Shown here piece by piece: positions 17,331 to 25,594 of a stretch of 64,000 nucleotides of DNA; position 1 is the stretch's first letter; the number at the start of each line of letters is the position of its first letter. The notes under the pieces were generated by a model. The model was given only the letters and a program-made list of their open reading frames with translations. It was not told the origin of the DNA and searched no databases. Location of the stretch: positions 3,167,001 to 3,231,000 of the forward strand of contig NZ_OY782764.1 of assembly GCF_963678225.1 (NCBI RefSeq), given 5' to 3'. The position numbers and the translations under genes were made by a program. Source of the stretch: an uncultured Cohaesibacter sp. (lineage in GTDB: Bacteria > Pseudomonadota > Alphaproteobacteria > Rhizobiales > Cohaesibacteraceae).

Positions 17331-18299
17331 CTAGCTTAGCAGCATGATGAGAAGAAAGGCGATCAGCCACTGCAATTGGAACATAGATGTTCCCAGCAAA
17401 CACTGATTTTGCAACGGAGCTGTCTCCGCTAGAAAGAACCGGCGAATGGGCATCGCCAGAGCATAGATCATCAGCAATCCGGCAATAATCAGACTGGCAA
17501 GGCTTAGAGTGCCCGGATGGATCATGCTGTTGACGTGGACCAGTCCAACACAGGAAAACAGCATTAGGATGGCATAAAGGCGTCTTGCGGCCTGCGGGCC
17601 GATCTGGATGACCAGCGTGTGGCGCCCACCTTCAGCATCGCCGATGCGATCTCGAAAATTGTTGACCACAAGAACAGCCGCAGCAGGTAATCCTATATAG
17701 AAACCGGCCCAGAAGCTCCCAACTGTCCATGTTCCTGTGAGCAAATAGGCGCTTCCCATAACTGACATGATGCCAAAAAAGCAAATAACAAAGACTTCCC
17801 CGAACGGAGAGCCGGAGATCGGATAGGGCCCGGAGGAATAACCAAAGGCGCAAATGATGCCAACAATGCCGATAAGCAGAATGGGCCAGCCGCCGACATA
17901 GACCAGATAGAGGCCACAAAGCGCTGCGAGCAACAGAAACAGAAAGGCAGCCAAACGTACCTGCCAAGGCTTCAGGAGCCCCAGTGAAGTCACGCGGGGT
18001 GGACCGAGCCGTTCGCTTGCCTGATCAAGACCTGATGAGGCGTCGGCTGCGTCATTCCACAGGTTGGTCGCAATCTGAATGCTGACAGACGACAGAATGA
18101 TGATTGGAAAGACAATCCAGTCAGCTGAAAGCTGCGCGCCAAATACAATAAGGCCAGCCAGCAAAACGGGGCTGAGGGATAGAATAAGCGTCTTGGGTCG
18201 CATTGCCATCAGCCACACCGATGACCAACTGACATTATTCTGAAACCGCTCAGCCATATTCATATCTGTTCGAGCCAAAAGGAACCTCTCAGGGCGCAT
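17331..18299 (-). CDS. menA: UbiA-superfamily prenyltransferase, MenA-like
   Basis: 322 residues, about eight to nine transmembrane helices. Both Asp-rich prenyl-diphosphate sites are present in MenA form: NLWNDAADASSGLD with the following RLGPPRVTS, and NNFRDRIGDAEGGRHTL. MenA makes demethylmenaquinone from 1,4-dihydroxy-2-naphthoate. Alphaproteobacteria mostly use ubiquinone and no other men gene is in the window, so it may prenylate another aromatic acceptor. The longest start is used; in-frame Met codons 13 and 15 are alternatives. No partner genes flank it closely. Confidence 0.82.
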   Translation of the reverse strand: MRPERFLLARTDMNMAERFQNNVSWSSVWLMAMRPKTLILSLSPVLLAGLIVFGAQLSADWIVFPIIILSSVSIQIATNLWNDAADASSGLDQASERLGPPRVTSLGLLKPWQVRLAAFLFLLLAALCGLYLVYVGGWPILLIGIVGIICAFGYSSGPYPISGSPFGEVFVICFFGIMSVMGSAYLLTGTWTVGSFWAGFYIGLPAAAVLVVNNFRDRIGDAEGGRHTLVIQIGPQAARRLYAILMLFSCVGLVHVNSMIHPGTLSLASLIIAGLLMIYALAMPIRRFFLAETAPLQNQCLLGTSMFQLQWLIAFLLIMLLS

Positions 18300-18496
18300 T
18301 GATCAAGTGTAGACGAAACCTTCTTCAGGCGTTGCTACACTACTTTTGGTCTAAATAAAATTCCTGAATCAAAATTCGTCTTAGGAATCGCAAGCTTTGT
18401 GCCAAAAAGTGAATAAAGGCTACAAAACGGCAACCTGTACTCGTATTGGCGTGGAAGTGCTATCCAGAGCCCTTGAAAGCTTGCCTGGCTGAGCGG

Positions 18497-19132
18497 TCAA
18501 TCCAAATAAACAATGGACTTTTTCTCAACACTGAGGTCTTGGCGAATGGATTGTAGCGTCTCGATCAATACAGGATCATTCATCTGATCGATGGCATGAT
18601 AAAGTGCCTCGTCACTCATACCTGACAAGCAATCGGTCAGAATTGGCGCCAATTGCTCAGCGGGATAGAGTTTGAGGAGATCAACGGCATGGAATTGAAT
18701 GAACACCAGCCCATTGAGATCTTCTAGCAATTGCGCCCGGCCAGTTTCGTCTTCGCTCTTGCCAAGCACAAGGTCTCGGACAATGCCACAATCATGTTCG
18801 TTATAGCCATTTGCTGCCATGATTTGCGAAATTCTTTTGGCACTGTGCTCGCGCTTGCGGGCTTCTATGACGGCTACACTTTCTTGTGGAGGCGTTCCGT
18901 CTGCTTCTTCAAACTGCCAGCTTTCCAGCGTTTGGGCCCGAGCTGCAATCTTGACCAGATCATCAGCAGAAGGTGCGAACTCTTCGCATACGAGGCTTAG
19001 TCTGAAACCGCGCAGCAATTCGGCGGGCACAGCAGCAGTTCCTTGCGGAGCCGTCATGCGGGGGTCTTGCGCGTTGGTCTGATCAATAATTTCAAAAATA
19101 TCTTCAAGCGATGTCTTTTCAAGCGGTGTCAT
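18497..19132 (-). CDS. DUF4202 family protein
   Basis: 211 residues without signal peptide or membrane segment. It matches the DUF4202 layout: an N-terminal IIDQTNAQDP, then PAELLRGFRLSLVCE, the block VKIAARAQTLESW, HSAKRISQIMAANGYNEHD and LVLGKSEDETGRAQLLEDL. The His and paired acidic residues resemble an HD-like helical arrangement, but that is only an impression. Function unknown; the gene stands alone. Confidence 0.7.
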   Translation of the reverse strand: MTPLEKTSLEDIFEIIDQTNAQDPRMTAPQGTAAVPAELLRGFRLSLVCEEFAPSADDLVKIAARAQTLESWQFEEADGTPPQESVAVIEARKREHSAKRISQIMAANGYNEHDCGIVRDLVLGKSEDETGRAQLLEDLNGLVFIQFHAVDLLKLYPAEQLAPILTDCLSGMSDEALYHAIDQMNDPVLIETLQSIRQDLSVEKKSIVYLD

Positions 19133-19406
19133 GGGGGGACTCGTTGCGTGAAAGAAAAGGAATGGAACAGCAAAGGTTTGATGTTGAGATCGCCCTGAGA
19201 AAAAGCAATGAGCGATGCAATTTACAACTTCAGCCTATCTATAAAGTCAAAAAGACGCAAATTTTCTTCGAAATACGAATTAGTGCGTATCTAATATTTG
19301 ATATAAACAATTGAAATATATGCATAAGTAGTGACAATATGAGGAACCCGGGACCATTCGCAGACAGCGGCTAGCCGCCGCCGAAGCGACGACGAACGCA
19401 AGACGT

Positions 19407-21218
19407 GTGAGCACTATGTACCTTCTCGATGCATTCAGGAAGCCGCTTCCCGAAAACAGCGTGCATGAACATGTCAACGTTTTCCTGAAAACGCCGGATT
19501 CCATCTATCTGGGGCATATCGCAAGTGCTGCGGTCCTCATCTTTATCGCCAGTAGTAATCCGTCTGTGCCCACATGGTTTCTGATCCTTTGGGGTATTTT
19601 GGAAATCATCTTCTATCCACTCCTGATGGAGGTCTGGCGGCGCACTTACACGCGGATCACACCGAGCAAACGCACGCCTTATCTCTGGATAGGCCTGATG
19701 GATTATCTCAGCCTTGTTGTGGGTGCCAGTTGGGGCGTGATGACCTATGTCAGCCTCAATCCTGATAATGTTGCGCACTTTGCGATCCAGATGTCCATTG
19801 CAGCCGGAGCGACGGCTGCGGCCGTTCGTTCACTGGGCGTCTTTCCGAGATCCTTCGTTCTGTATGCTGTGCCTTATCTGGGGCTATTGTCCTTGCGGCT
19901 CATTCTGCTTGGAGACGAATTCATTCTTCTTGGGGGGCTCGTGCTCGTCTTCCTCTCCATGATGTTGCGCTTTGGCCATGACACGTTGGAATCCGTGTCA
20001 CAATATATTGAAATCAGCAACGAGAATCTCGACTTGGCTCAACGCTATCGGGAGGCTGCAGAGGCGGCTCGCCACGCCAACCGTGAGAAGACACGCCTCT
20101 TGGCAGCCGCAAGCCATGATTTGCGCCAGCCGCTGCACGCCATCGGCCTGCATATCGAGACATTGCCCCTTAAGACAATGGATGAAAAAAGTCGGGAGAC
20201 GCTTGGCCGTATTCGCACCTCATTGCAGACATTGTCAAAACTGTTCAACTCGGTGCTGGATGTCAGTCTGCTTGATAGTGGCAAAGTACAGGTGCGCCCC
20301 TCGCTTGTTGATTTGGAAGATATGCTCAACCATGTGCTTGATGATTACGAGCCATTGGCTGAGATTGCCCACGTCACCTTGATGCTCGAATGCCCCAAGG
20401 TCGGAATTCTGGCAGACGGTATATTGGTGCGGCGCATGGTGCAAAATCTGCTTTCTAACGCCATTCGCCATTCCGGCGGTGGCTTTGCTCGCATTCTCGT
20501 CGAGCTGGAGGGAGAGGATCTGAGCATATCTGTCTGTGATGATGGACCGGGCATTCCAGCAGAGCATCAGGCTGTCATTTTCGAAGAATTCACGCAGATT
20601 AAAAAGCGGCGCCAACGGATCATGCCCAACATGGATACTTCCGATCAGGTCGAGAAGGGGCTCGGACTGGGATTGGCGATCGTCCGACGGCTTGCTGATC
20701 TTCAGAATCTTGCGGTAGATCTTGATACGAGCCCGTCGGGCACGACAATCACACTCAGGGGGTTTAAAAGCGCGCCCCTGTCACAGAAAAGCAAGCCATC
20801 CAAGGGGCCATCAGATCGCATTGGGACTGTCTTCGGTCACAAGAGAATCCTTGTGGTTGATGATGATGAGGAAACGCGGCAAGCAACGGTTAGCCTGTTG
20901 CAAGCGTGGGGGTGTCAGTTGGCATCTGCTGAAAGCCTGGAAGCCATTGATGAGATCGAAGGGCCAATTGATCTTATCATCTCGGACTATTCATTCCCCG
21001 CCCGCTATACTGGTCTGGACATCATCAAAGAGGCCCGGATACGTTATGGCAAAGAGCTGAAAGCTCTGATAATTTCGGGAGACCTTTCCGACGAGGTGCA
21101 TCAACGCGTCAGCCGGGAAAAGCTGCTATTCATTCATAAACCGGTGCAGCCGGTTCAGCTGCGTTCAGCGATGCTCGGGTTGTTTTCCAGCGATAGTGAC
21201 TCGCAGGTGATCTCATAA
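19407..21218 (+). CDS. Hybrid sensor histidine kinase/response regulator with membrane N-terminus
   Basis: 603 residues. The first ~190 hold about six hydrophobic segments with almost no periplasmic domain, then a short coiled coil (about 195-225). HisKA follows with the phospho-acceptor His near 236 in ASHDLRQPLHAI, then HATPase_c with N box QNLLSNAIRHSGGG, DDGPGIP and GLGLAIV. A C-terminal receiver (about 480-600) has Asp near 526 in DLIISDYSFPA. The HDLRQPLHA form is typical of a hybrid group often paired with NarL-type regulators; the convergent regulator gene 56 bp away fits. Starts: GTG 19407 or ATG 19416, neither with a clear ribosome site. The signal is unknown. Confidence 0.9.
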   Translation: MSTMYLLDAFRKPLPENSVHEHVNVFLKTPDSIYLGHIASAAVLIFIASSNPSVPTWFLILWGILEIIFYPLLMEVWRRTYTRITPSKRTPYLWIGLMDYLSLVVGASWGVMTYVSLNPDNVAHFAIQMSIAAGATAAAVRSLGVFPRSFVLYAVPYLGLLSLRLILLGDEFILLGGLVLVFLSMMLRFGHDTLESVSQYIEISNENLDLAQRYREAAEAARHANREKTRLLAAASHDLRQPLHAIGLHIETLPLKTMDEKSRETLGRIRTSLQTLSKLFNSVLDVSLLDSGKVQVRPSLVDLEDMLNHVLDDYEPLAEIAHVTLMLECPKVGILADGILVRRMVQNLLSNAIRHSGGGFARILVELEGEDLSISVCDDGPGIPAEHQAVIFEEFTQIKKRRQRIMPNMDTSDQVEKGLGLGLAIVRRLADLQNLAVDLDTSPSGTTITLRGFKSAPLSQKSKPSKGPSDRIGTVFGHKRILVVDDDEETRQATVSLLQAWGCQLASAESLEAIDEIEGPIDLIISDYSFPARYTGLDIIKEARIRYGKELKALIISGDLSDEVHQRVSREKLLFIHKPVQPVQLRSAMLGLFSSDSDSQVIS

Positions 21219-21274
21219 CGCGGCGCTGATGGTGACATCACGCCGATGCATTGAGAGACATGAGGGGCAGGCTA

Positions 21275-21898
21275 TCAATTCAGTCCATAGCTCGCCGCAA
21301 TGGCTGACGCCGCGGCCCGGTTCGAGACGCCCAGATTTTTCATCAGGGCTGAAACATGACTGCGTACTGTAAAGGGCGATAGATCCAATTCACGGGCGAT
21401 TTCCTTGTTCGAAAGGCCGTGGCGTAGCAGCTTGAGAATCTCGATTTGGCGTGGTGTCAACTCATCCAGCGCCGGTTTGATCAGGCCGTTGACTTCAGGT
21501 GAAAGCCCTTCATCGCTCAGACGGACCTCGATGTTGCCCTTCATGACGCTTGCCACCGCTTCGAGCATTTGCTCGGATGGTACGGACTTCGAGACATAAC
21601 CATTCACGCCCAGCGCCATGATATGGTCCACCTCGGCGGGGTCGTTCATCATAGAAACAGCAATGATCGGGCAAAGGGAAAAGGTCTGCCGTAGCCGCTT
21701 GAGGTCTCGCATATAGTCAAAGCCGGGAAACAGCAGGTCAGAGATGATCAGATCCGGATCGGGGGCGGCAGAGATCTGCACATTGAGGGCGCTGGCGTCG
21801 CCAGCTTCGTCAATGGTTGCCTCCGGAAACAGGCCGGACAACAATTGCTTCATGCCGGTCCTGTATAAAGGATGGTCGTCTGCCAGAATGATCCGCAT
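21275..21898 (-). CDS. NarL/FixJ-type response regulator
   Basis: 207 residues. The receiver domain (1-120) has the acidic pair in ILADDHPLYRTGM, the phospho-acceptor Asp in LIISDLLFPG (about residue 53) and Lys in GYVSKSVPSEQ. The LuxR-type HTH (about 142-200) reads LTPRQIEILKLLRHGLSNKE then LSPFTVRSHVSALMKNLGV. It is convergent with the hybrid kinase and is its likely partner, though phosphotransfer cannot be shown from sequence. Targets unknown. Confidence 0.92.
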   Translation of the reverse strand: MRIILADDHPLYRTGMKQLLSGLFPEATIDEAGDASALNVQISAAPDPDLIISDLLFPGFDYMRDLKRLRQTFSLCPIIAVSMMNDPAEVDHIMALGVNGYVSKSVPSEQMLEAVASVMKGNIEVRLSDEGLSPEVNGLIKPALDELTPRQIEILKLLRHGLSNKEIARELDLSPFTVRSHVSALMKNLGVSNRAAASAIAASYGLN

Positions 21899-22030
21899 GA
21901 GAAATCCTCCCCGATAATCAATTGGGTTGAATGAAGAGACGGGGCCACAAGTGTAGTCTATGAGGATAAGTGTCCAATGAAGGTGCCGAACTGTCCAGAG
22001 CTACATCTGTACAAGCCCAGCGGCCGGTCA

Positions 22031-22369
22031 TTAGTGGTCTGATTTCGCGATGAAATGGTGATCAAGGCCGGTGTCATAATCGAGCCCTTCACGGGTAAGG
22101 ACAATTGGCGGCACATCCTTGTCGTTGACAAGCCCTTTACGCGCAAGCGCTGCCCAGACGCCCCGATTGTTAAAGCCCGTCGCATCGGCACTGTTCACGA
22201 CATACTCGCCCACATGCAGATGGTCACCATGGGCATGCGGCAGACGGAGAATGGTAATCGTGCCATCGGCGTTCCATGCTTCATCCGGCTGAGAGCGTGC
22301 CAGAATCTGGGTCAGGACAAGTGTCTTCAATTGCAGTTTATTGAGTTTGAGCGGATTGACGCGCTTCAT
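22031..22369 (-). CDS. Small His-rich protein of unknown function
   Basis: 112 residues, soluble, no signal peptide, family not identified. It begins MKRVNPLKLNKLQLKTLVLT, a basic helix, and has a His cluster HAHGDHLHVGEYVV (His45, 47, 50, 52) and a C-terminal LDHHFIAKSDH, so metal binding is possible. Middle segment FNNRGVWAALARKGLV resembles a small winged or recognition helix. The coding signal is supported by length, regular codon use and the convincing hydrophobic-polar pattern; I recall nothing with a known role. The start ATG 22369 faces away from the PEBP gene upstream (157 bp). Confidence 0.65.
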   Translation of the reverse strand: MKRVNPLKLNKLQLKTLVLTQILARSQPDEAWNADGTITILRLPHAHGDHLHVGEYVVNSADATGFNNRGVWAALARKGLVNDKDVPPIVLTREGLDYDTGLDHHFIAKSDH

Positions 22370-22526
22370 GGGACGAAACCTTTCACAAAAATCAAGAACG
22401 GAGCGGCAATCTTTGGGCCGCGGCCGCTTTTGGTGCCCGAAGGCAAATGGTCGGACGCATCGGCCCGACCAGAATTGTTGTCTTTATCAAACAACAGCAG
22501 AGGCGTAAACGCCAATGGCGCGCTTG

Positions 22527-22991
22527 TCAGCCGTTGTTTTTAAAGAGGCCTGTGATGCTGGCGGATGCAAGCTGATTGCGCATGATATTGAAACGCACAT
22601 AGGCCCCGGTCATGCCATCAGGATCAATTTCATCCAGACTTAGGGCATGAAGCGTGAAAATGTAATGATGGGCAGGATCATCCGGCGGCGGATAAGCGCC
22701 CGTAAAATTCTCTGTTCCGGCGTCATTGAGTGCACTTTTGGCACTGGCCGGCAGGGACGCGCTGGAAATTTCGCCAGATTCGGATGCTGGAATATTGGTA
22801 ATGATCATATGCCAGAAACCCGAGCCGGTTGGGGCGTCCGGGTCGTAGCAGGTCAAGGCAAGGCTTTTGGCCTCTGCCGGAACGCCGCTCCACTGAAGGG
22901 TAGGGGAAAGGTCTTCCCCGCCAAGGCCTTTGGAAACACTTTTATTGGGTAGCGGATCGCCATCTTTGAAATCGGGACTGATAAGCTGCAT
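22527..22991 (-). CDS. YbhB/YbcL family Raf-kinase-inhibitor-like (PEBP) protein
   Basis: 154 residues, the size of the bacterial PEBP family. The ligand-pocket motif is clear: YDPDAPTGSGFWHMIITNIP, together with AYPPPDDPAHHYIFTLHAL. Eukaryotic relatives bind phosphatidylethanolamine; bacterial members have no settled role. AGGAGG lies ahead of the ATG on the minus strand (around 23000). Confidence 0.9.
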   Translation of the reverse strand: MQLISPDFKDGDPLPNKSVSKGLGGEDLSPTLQWSGVPAEAKSLALTCYDPDAPTGSGFWHMIITNIPASESGEISSASLPASAKSALNDAGTENFTGAYPPPDDPAHHYIFTLHALSLDEIDPDGMTGAYVRFNIMRNQLASASITGLFKNNG

Positions 22992-23255
22992 GGATAATCC
23001 TCCTGAAGAATTTTTGTGCTCTGACCAAACGCAAGAGCACGCGCAAAGACTGAAATGAAATCAATAGCCTGTACCGGCAATCTGTCGGTACCCTTTTTCA
23101 ACCTCGCCAAAAAAAATCGGGCGCAAGGTCTATTACCAGACTAGGCAAATTTCACGAGATTACAAGAAGATCGCACAATGGTGAGGAGAATTTGGGCAAG
23201 GCTGTGTTTTCTTACCTTTCTCACCTTGTGGAAAGAAAGGGCGCATGATCAAGCA

Positions 23256-24014
23256 TCACAAAAGTGGATCATGCTCGACCTGCAAACTCACGCGATCTGC
23301 GGCAAAGCGTGTCTTGGAATATTGCACCGGACGCCCATTAAGATCGGCATTGATCGCATAGGTCACCAACACAATCGAGCCCGGTGACAGGCGCAAGATC
23401 TCTACATCATCCAGCGTCGCGTGATAGGCTTCGATGCGCGTTGATATGCGTACATAGTCTTCCAGCCCGCAGGCGGCAAATGCTCTGGTGACAGAATTAA
23501 AGCGCAGCAGATTGTCCGCCATATCGGGAAAGCGTGCATGATCGAACCATGCTGTCGCACGACTGACCGGAGTATCATCGCCAACACCGACAGATCGGAC
23601 CTGAAGCACCGGCGTTCCGACATCAAGACGCAGTGCCTGAGCAACCTCTTCCGGCGCTGGCATCACATCGTGAGACATCATGCGGGATTCGCCTCTCTGG
23701 CCTTGTTCTGCAAGGCTTGCGGAAAAGCGGGTGCGTTTGGATATGGAGTAGGTCAGACGGTCTGGCTGAATGATAAAAGTGCCACGTCCCTGTTCTGCGC
23801 GCAGAATGCCTTCGCTGACAAGGGCCGAGATGGCAGAGCGCACCGTGTGTCGATTAACCCCGAATAGCTCGGCCAACTCCATTTCTGGCGGCAGCTTACC
23901 ATGCTCGTCTCCCAGCCCCGAAGTAATACCTGCCCGGATTGCGTCTGCAATCTGTCTCCACAAGGCAATGCCTGTGCGACGTCCAATACCACTTCTGATT
24001 ATGTCCGAAGCCAT
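23256..24014 (-). CDS. phnF: PhnF, GntR/HutC-family regulator of phosphonate genes
   Basis: 252 residues from ATG 24014, which is preceded on the minus strand by AGAGGAG with a 9-base gap; the frame continues to 24107 but without a better start. The winged HTH (about 10-80) contains GKLPPEMELAELFGVNRHTV and SEGILRAEQGRGTFI. The UTRA effector domain (about 90-245) ends with YSKTRFAADRVSLQVEH, the usual HutC-subfamily tail. It diverges from phnG, and the palindrome at 24228-24247 is the probable operator. PhnF proteins repress C-P lyase or phosphonate uptake genes in other bacteria. Confidence 0.9.
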   Translation of the reverse strand: MASDIIRSGIGRRTGIALWRQIADAIRAGITSGLGDEHGKLPPEMELAELFGVNRHTVRSAISALVSEGILRAEQGRGTFIIQPDRLTYSISKRTRFSASLAEQGQRGESRMMSHDVMPAPEEVAQALRLDVGTPVLQVRSVGVGDDTPVSRATAWFDHARFPDMADNLLRFNSVTRAFAACGLEDYVRISTRIEAYHATLDDVEILRLSPGSIVLVTYAINADLNGRPVQYSKTRFAADRVSLQVEHDPLL

Positions 24015-24168
24015 AACGCCGTGCTCCTCTGGGCGATGGGACAGGGGAACTGCCATCGTGGCCTGATTCGCATCATAACGGCTATCTTTATGCGCCAAGC
24101 TGCCCATATCTTTGTTTCCTGCTGCCGCTTTGGCGGCTCACTACGCCTCTGCCATTTGGAAAATTCAA

Positions 24169-24197
24169 AAGTCATGCGGATGTCATAGGGGCGTCAT
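24169..24197 (+). promoter_or_regulatory. Pho box, three direct repeats, upstream of phnG
   Basis: Three 7-mers AAGTCAT (24169-24175), ATGTCAT (24180-24186) and GCGTCAT (24191-24197) are spaced by 4 bp, giving an exact 11-bp repeat of GTCAT. That is the architecture of PhoB-binding sites (CTGTCAT-N4 units). It implies activation of phnGHIJKL under phosphate starvation. The repeats are seen; PhoB binding is inferred from the family rule. Confidence 0.8.
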
Positions 24198-24227
24198 CAT
24201 CTGGCTGTATCCCATGCATAAGTTTAC

Positions 24228-24247
24228 TTGTCTATATGAATATACAA
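24228..24247. promoter_or_regulatory. Imperfect palindrome, probable PhnF operator
   Basis: The 20-bp site TTGTcTATatgaATAtACAA has 14 of 20 symmetric positions, with outer arms TTGT/ACAA typical of GntR/HutC operators. It lies 31 bp downstream of the Pho box, where a bound repressor would block phnG transcription. The leader from here to phnG (about 145 nt) also holds a 7-bp hairpin TCTCGTC-ATG-GACGAGA (24302-24318). Confidence 0.5.
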
Positions 24248-24391
24248 ATTTGGAAGCGTGAGCCAAGATTTACGGGAATATGGCGCAAAGACCAAAGGCT
24301 TTCTCGTCATGGACGAGATGCGGCCCACTCTTTTCCCTGAAAGAAGGCTTTTGCAGCAACCAGCTCAAACCGGATTTGACTTCAAACTGGA

Positions 24392-24928
24392 ATGACCATC
24401 ATGCAACACACCCAATCATCACAGGCCGAGGCAGCCTATGCTGCCAAAGCCCAAAGCAATGAAAAGGCAGAAGATGCTCTCTCGCCACAGCAAAAAGCAA
24501 GGCAGGAGCGCATGTCTGTTCTGGCTCATGCCCAAACAGAGGAATTGATCCGGCTCTGGAAGACGCTAGAGCTTGACCCCGGCTGCGAACTGCTGCGCGG
24601 GCCTGAAACCGGATTGGTTGCCTTGCGCGGTTGCATTGGAGGGGGCGGGGCTCCGTTCAATTTTGGTGAAGCCACCATGACGCGCGCCACAGTGCGTATG
24701 GAAAATGGCGCCATCGGCCATGCGCTCATGCTCGGGCGCGATCATGGCAAGGCAAAGCTGGCCGCTGTGATCGACGCGATGGCAAGCGATCCCGAGATGG
24801 AAGAGCAGATCGAAATGTCCATCCTTGCTCCCCTCAAAAAATTGGCAACGGACAAAGACAAGGGCAGGGCGGCACAAACGCAGGCCACCCGCGTCAATTT
24901 CTTCACAATGGTCAGAGGAGATGACTGA
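24392..24928 (+). CDS. phnG: C-P lyase core subunit PhnG
   Basis: 178 residues, somewhat longer than E. coli PhnG (about 150) because of a polar N-terminal extension of some 35 residues. Family pattern: SVLAHAQTEELIRLW, GLVALRGCIGGGGAPFNFGE and the conserved ATVRMENGAIGHALMLGRDH. PhnG is part of the PhnGHIJ complex that joins ribose triphosphate to alkylphosphonate and then splits the C-P bond. The stop overlaps the phnH start (TGATG). ATG 24392 is used; ATG 24401 is an alternative. Confidence 0.95.
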   Translation: MTIMQHTQSSQAEAAYAAKAQSNEKAEDALSPQQKARQERMSVLAHAQTEELIRLWKTLELDPGCELLRGPETGLVALRGCIGGGGAPFNFGEATMTRATVRMENGAIGHALMLGRDHGKAKLAAVIDAMASDPEMEEQIEMSILAPLKKLATDKDKGRAAQTQATRVNFFTMVRGDD

Positions 24929-25593
24929 TGGCTGGAATGATGTCTCACAGCACGGCCCCAGACGCGAGCCTTGATGCGATGATCGGCGGGTTAGGAGACC
25001 CCGTTTTTCAAACTCAGCGCCTGTTTCGCTCCATCATGGATGCCATGGCCCGCCCCGGTACAATTCATCCGTTGAAAACCGATGCACAGCCTCCTGCGTC
25101 CATCTATCCATTGACGGCAGCGGTGTTGGCGACATTGGCTGATGCCGATACATCGCTATGGCTGGAGGCGGCTTTCGCAGGCAACAGCGCCCTTGTAAAT
25201 TGGTTGACCTTCCATATCGGCGCGCCATTTGCCGCCGAGCCTTCAGAGGCGTCTTTCGCCGTGCTGAAAGGCGGCAAGGACATGCCCGCGCTGGACGGCT
25301 TTGCAAAGGGGGCACAAGATTATCCGGATCGCTCCGCCACATTGATCATCGAGGTGGAAGCATTAAGCGACAAGCCGCAATGGGGTCTTTCCGGTCCCGG
25401 CATCAAGGATCAGAATAGCCTGACGGTCTCGGTGCTTTCCTCTTTATTTGTGTCCCAATGGCAAGACAATCACGCGCTCTTTCCTCGCGGGGTCGACATC
25501 ATTTTCGTCTCTCCCGACGCAATTGCCTGTTTGCCGCGCACAACGCGCATTGCCCTTGCAAATCCCAACGCCTCTGACAAGCAGGAGCTCTGA
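24928..25593 (+). CDS. phnH: C-P lyase core subunit PhnH
   Basis: 221 residues. Recognisable blocks: DPVFQTQRLFRSIMDAMARP near the start, then LWLEAAFAG and the C-terminal FPRGVDIIFVSPDAIACLPR. PhnH is the dimeric core subunit of the PhnGHIJ complex, related in fold to PLP enzymes but without cofactor. Its start overlaps the phnG stop by one base and phnI begins 2 bases after its stop, so the four core genes are translationally coupled. Confidence 0.95.
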   Translation: MAGMMSHSTAPDASLDAMIGGLGDPVFQTQRLFRSIMDAMARPGTIHPLKTDAQPPASIYPLTAAVLATLADADTSLWLEAAFAGNSALVNWLTFHIGAPFAAEPSEASFAVLKGGKDMPALDGFAKGAQDYPDRSATLIIEVEALSDKPQWGLSGPGIKDQNSLTVSVLSSLFVSQWQDNHALFPRGVDIIFVSPDAIACLPRTTRIALANPNASDKQEL

Positions 25594-25594
25594 T

